This document shows, one piece after another, positions 6,776 to 7,344 of a DNA stretch of 7,344 bases (positions are counted from its first letter, which is position 1; each line of letters starts with the position of its first letter). Source of the DNA: Candidatus Bathyarchaeota archaeon. GTDB taxonomy: Archaea > Thermoproteota > Bathyarchaeia > RBG-16-48-13 > GCA-020345945. Below the pieces are notes generated by a model that saw nothing but the letters and a program-made list of their open reading frames with translations, was not told the DNA's origin and ran no database searches. Both the position numbers and the translations under genes were made by a program. The stretch lies in NCBI GenBank assembly GCA_020345945.1, contig CP070773.1, positions 91,468 through 98,811 of the forward strand, written 5' to 3'.

Positions 6776-6779
6776 CTCC
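6776..6779 (-). promoter_or_regulatory. Shine-Dalgarno site of the DUF362 gene
   Basis: Read on the minus strand this is GGAG (GGAGAG with the next two bases), 8 nt before the ATG whose first base is 6767. It supports that start. Confidence 0.6.
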
Positions 6780-6797
6780 GCGATAAATTCTGTTGAA

Positions 6798-6813
6798 TTA
6801 TCTAATTAGATAA
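6798..6813 (-). promoter_or_regulatory. Perfect 16-bp palindrome, candidate operator over the DUF362 TATA box
   Basis: TTATCTAATTAGATAA is identical to its reverse complement over all 16 bases and ends 30 bases before the DUF362 start codon. On the minus strand TTTATCTA (plus positions 6807-6814) resembles an archaeal TATA box. Its centre predicts transcription start near 6784 and a leader of about 17 nt that still contains the GGAG site. A dimeric helix-turn-helix regulator bound here would compete with TBP. No regulator gene is in the window. Confidence 0.5.
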
Positions 6814-6880
6814 ACGGTCATACTCCTTGTCTCACGTGGTTTTGACCTGAGGTCCCAAATACGGTTCTTCGGATCACTCT

Positions 6881-6913
6881 GAGTTCTGTAGGTCAGAATA
6901 ACTCTGTTTTTTT
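6881..6913 (+). terminator. Hairpin with T7 run on the plus strand, with no known gene upstream
   Basis: GAGTTCTG (6881-6888) pairs with CAGAA (6894-6898) and CTC (6902-6904), giving a stem interrupted by a TAA bulge. Seven Ts follow at 6907-6913. It looks like a terminator for rightward transcription, yet both flanking genes run leftward. It could end a short rightward RNA starting near 6840 or shield the pyrophosphatase gene from antisense reading. It could also be chance. Confidence 0.3.
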
Positions 6914-6972
6914 CTCTCAAGTTTTGCTGTGCGGTGGAACTATTGTAGGAAGGGGTTTGGATCAAGTTGTGG

Positions 6973-6977
6973 AAAAA
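6973..6977 (-). terminator. T-tract after the pyrophosphatase gene
   Basis: On the minus strand TTTTT begins 4 nt after the TAG stop (6981-6983) of the pyrophosphatase gene. A T-tract right behind the stop is a common archaeal termination signal, and it fits the 213-nt gap before the next gene on this strand. No hairpin precedes it. Confidence 0.35.
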
Positions 6978-6980
6978 GAT

Positions 6981-7344
6981 CTAAATCTTCGTTTTCATTT
7001 CCTTGAAAGTTTTCTCTAGAGGGGGTACAATCTGTTTCTTTCTGGACATTACATTCTCTAGATACAAGGCTTGGTTCTCTGCGGTCTTGCCAAACGCCTT
7101 TTCTACTATGTGAAGTCTTTCTCCGACAAGGAGTAGCTTGCTGTCTCCTTTCATCACATCGGTTATGATAAGGAGTACCATAGTCCATTGTCTCTCGGCT
7201 CTGGTCTTCTCCATCTCTTGAAGAATCTGTACCCGCGTTGTTTTGATATCTTCGAAGTCAGCGATCTCGAGAGCGCCGATCCCAACCTTTTCTCCACTGA
7301 AGTCGTATTCTTTGAGGTCTCCTCTCACTATTTGGTTGACAGTC
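6981..7344 (-). CDS. ppaC: Manganese-dependent (family II) inorganic pyrophosphatase, C-terminal DHHA2 domain (partial)
   Basis: The open frame runs off the right end of the window, so only the last 120 residues are visible. The GTG at 7328 is an internal Val, because the frame stays open to 7344 and reads TVNQIVRGDLKEY, as in family II enzymes. The region is the DHHA2 domain: VGIGALEIADFED (strand and turn), then a charged helix, MVLLIITDVMKGDSKLLLVG (core strands), VEKAFG, and near the end the active-site motif SRKKQIVPPL (Ser100 to Gln104 of the fragment), whose basic residues hold pyrophosphate. The catalytic DHH domain that binds manganese lies outside. The enzyme hydrolyses pyrophosphate to phosphate in the cytoplasm and pulls biosynthetic reactions forward. 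It is a housekeeping gene, probably unrelated to the methyltransferase genes. Confidence 0.93.
   Translation of the reverse strand, partial: TVNQIVRGDLKEYDFSGEKVGIGALEIADFEDIKTTRVQILQEMEKTRAERQWTMVLLIITDVMKGDSKLLLVGERLHIVEKAFGKTAENQALYLENVMSRKKQIVPPLEKTFKEMKTKI

Noticed and set aside
6844..6854. GACCTGAGGTC inverted repeat as a second operator
   Set aside because: The arms are only 5 bp and do not extend; it lies far upstream of the likely promoter and could easily be chance.
7326..7328. GTG 7328 as the start of a short 115-residue gene
   Set aside because: The frame stays open to the window end and the added residues match the family II pyrophosphatase, so this is an internal codon of a truncated gene.

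Overview
The window looks like a piece of a prokaryotic chromosome, most likely from an uncultured archaeon. An anaerobic corrinoid-using lineage such as the Bathyarchaeia or a relative would fit, but no rRNA or other phylogenetic marker is present, so this is inference. The hints are heavy use of AGA/AGG arginine and ATA isoleucine codons, GTG starts behind strong Shine-Dalgarno sites, a TTTATCTA-type TATA candidate, a family II pyrophosphatase, and a corrinoid protein next to a UroD-fold methyltransferase.

Layout: positions 1-2432 (+ strand) hold the end of an ABC exporter operon of the MacB/LolCDE type: the last 36 codons of one FtsX-like permease, a complete second permease with an unusual domain order, and the ATPase, which overlaps the second permease by 8 bp. 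Positions 2506-4278 (+) hold a two-gene methyl-transfer unit: a corrinoid (B12) protein and a uroporphyrinogen-decarboxylase-like methyltransferase three bases apart. Positions 4400-5359 (+) hold a 39-residue single-pass membrane peptide and a seven-helix membrane protein, neither of which I can assign to a family. A DUF362 iron-sulfur protein (5415-6767) and the C-terminal 120 residues of a manganese-dependent inorganic pyrophosphatase (6981-7344) lie on the - strand. The two blocks converge at 5360-5414.

How they may work together: the corrinoid protein and the UroD-like enzyme should form a substrate:corrinoid methyltransferase pair, demethylating an O-, N- or S-methyl compound that the sequence does not reveal. 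The methyl acceptor enzyme (MtrH- or MtaA-like) and the corrinoid reactivator (RamA/RACo-like) are not in the window. The unknown membrane pair could import a substrate or cofactor, but only position supports that. The DUF362 gene has its own promoter region with a perfect 16-bp palindrome over the probable TATA box, so it may be specifically repressed.

No gene-free stretch exceeds 300 bases. The largest (6768-6980) holds the DUF362 promoter and a hairpin plus T-run on the opposite strand. I see no tRNA, rRNA, CRISPR array, insertion sequence or attachment site.
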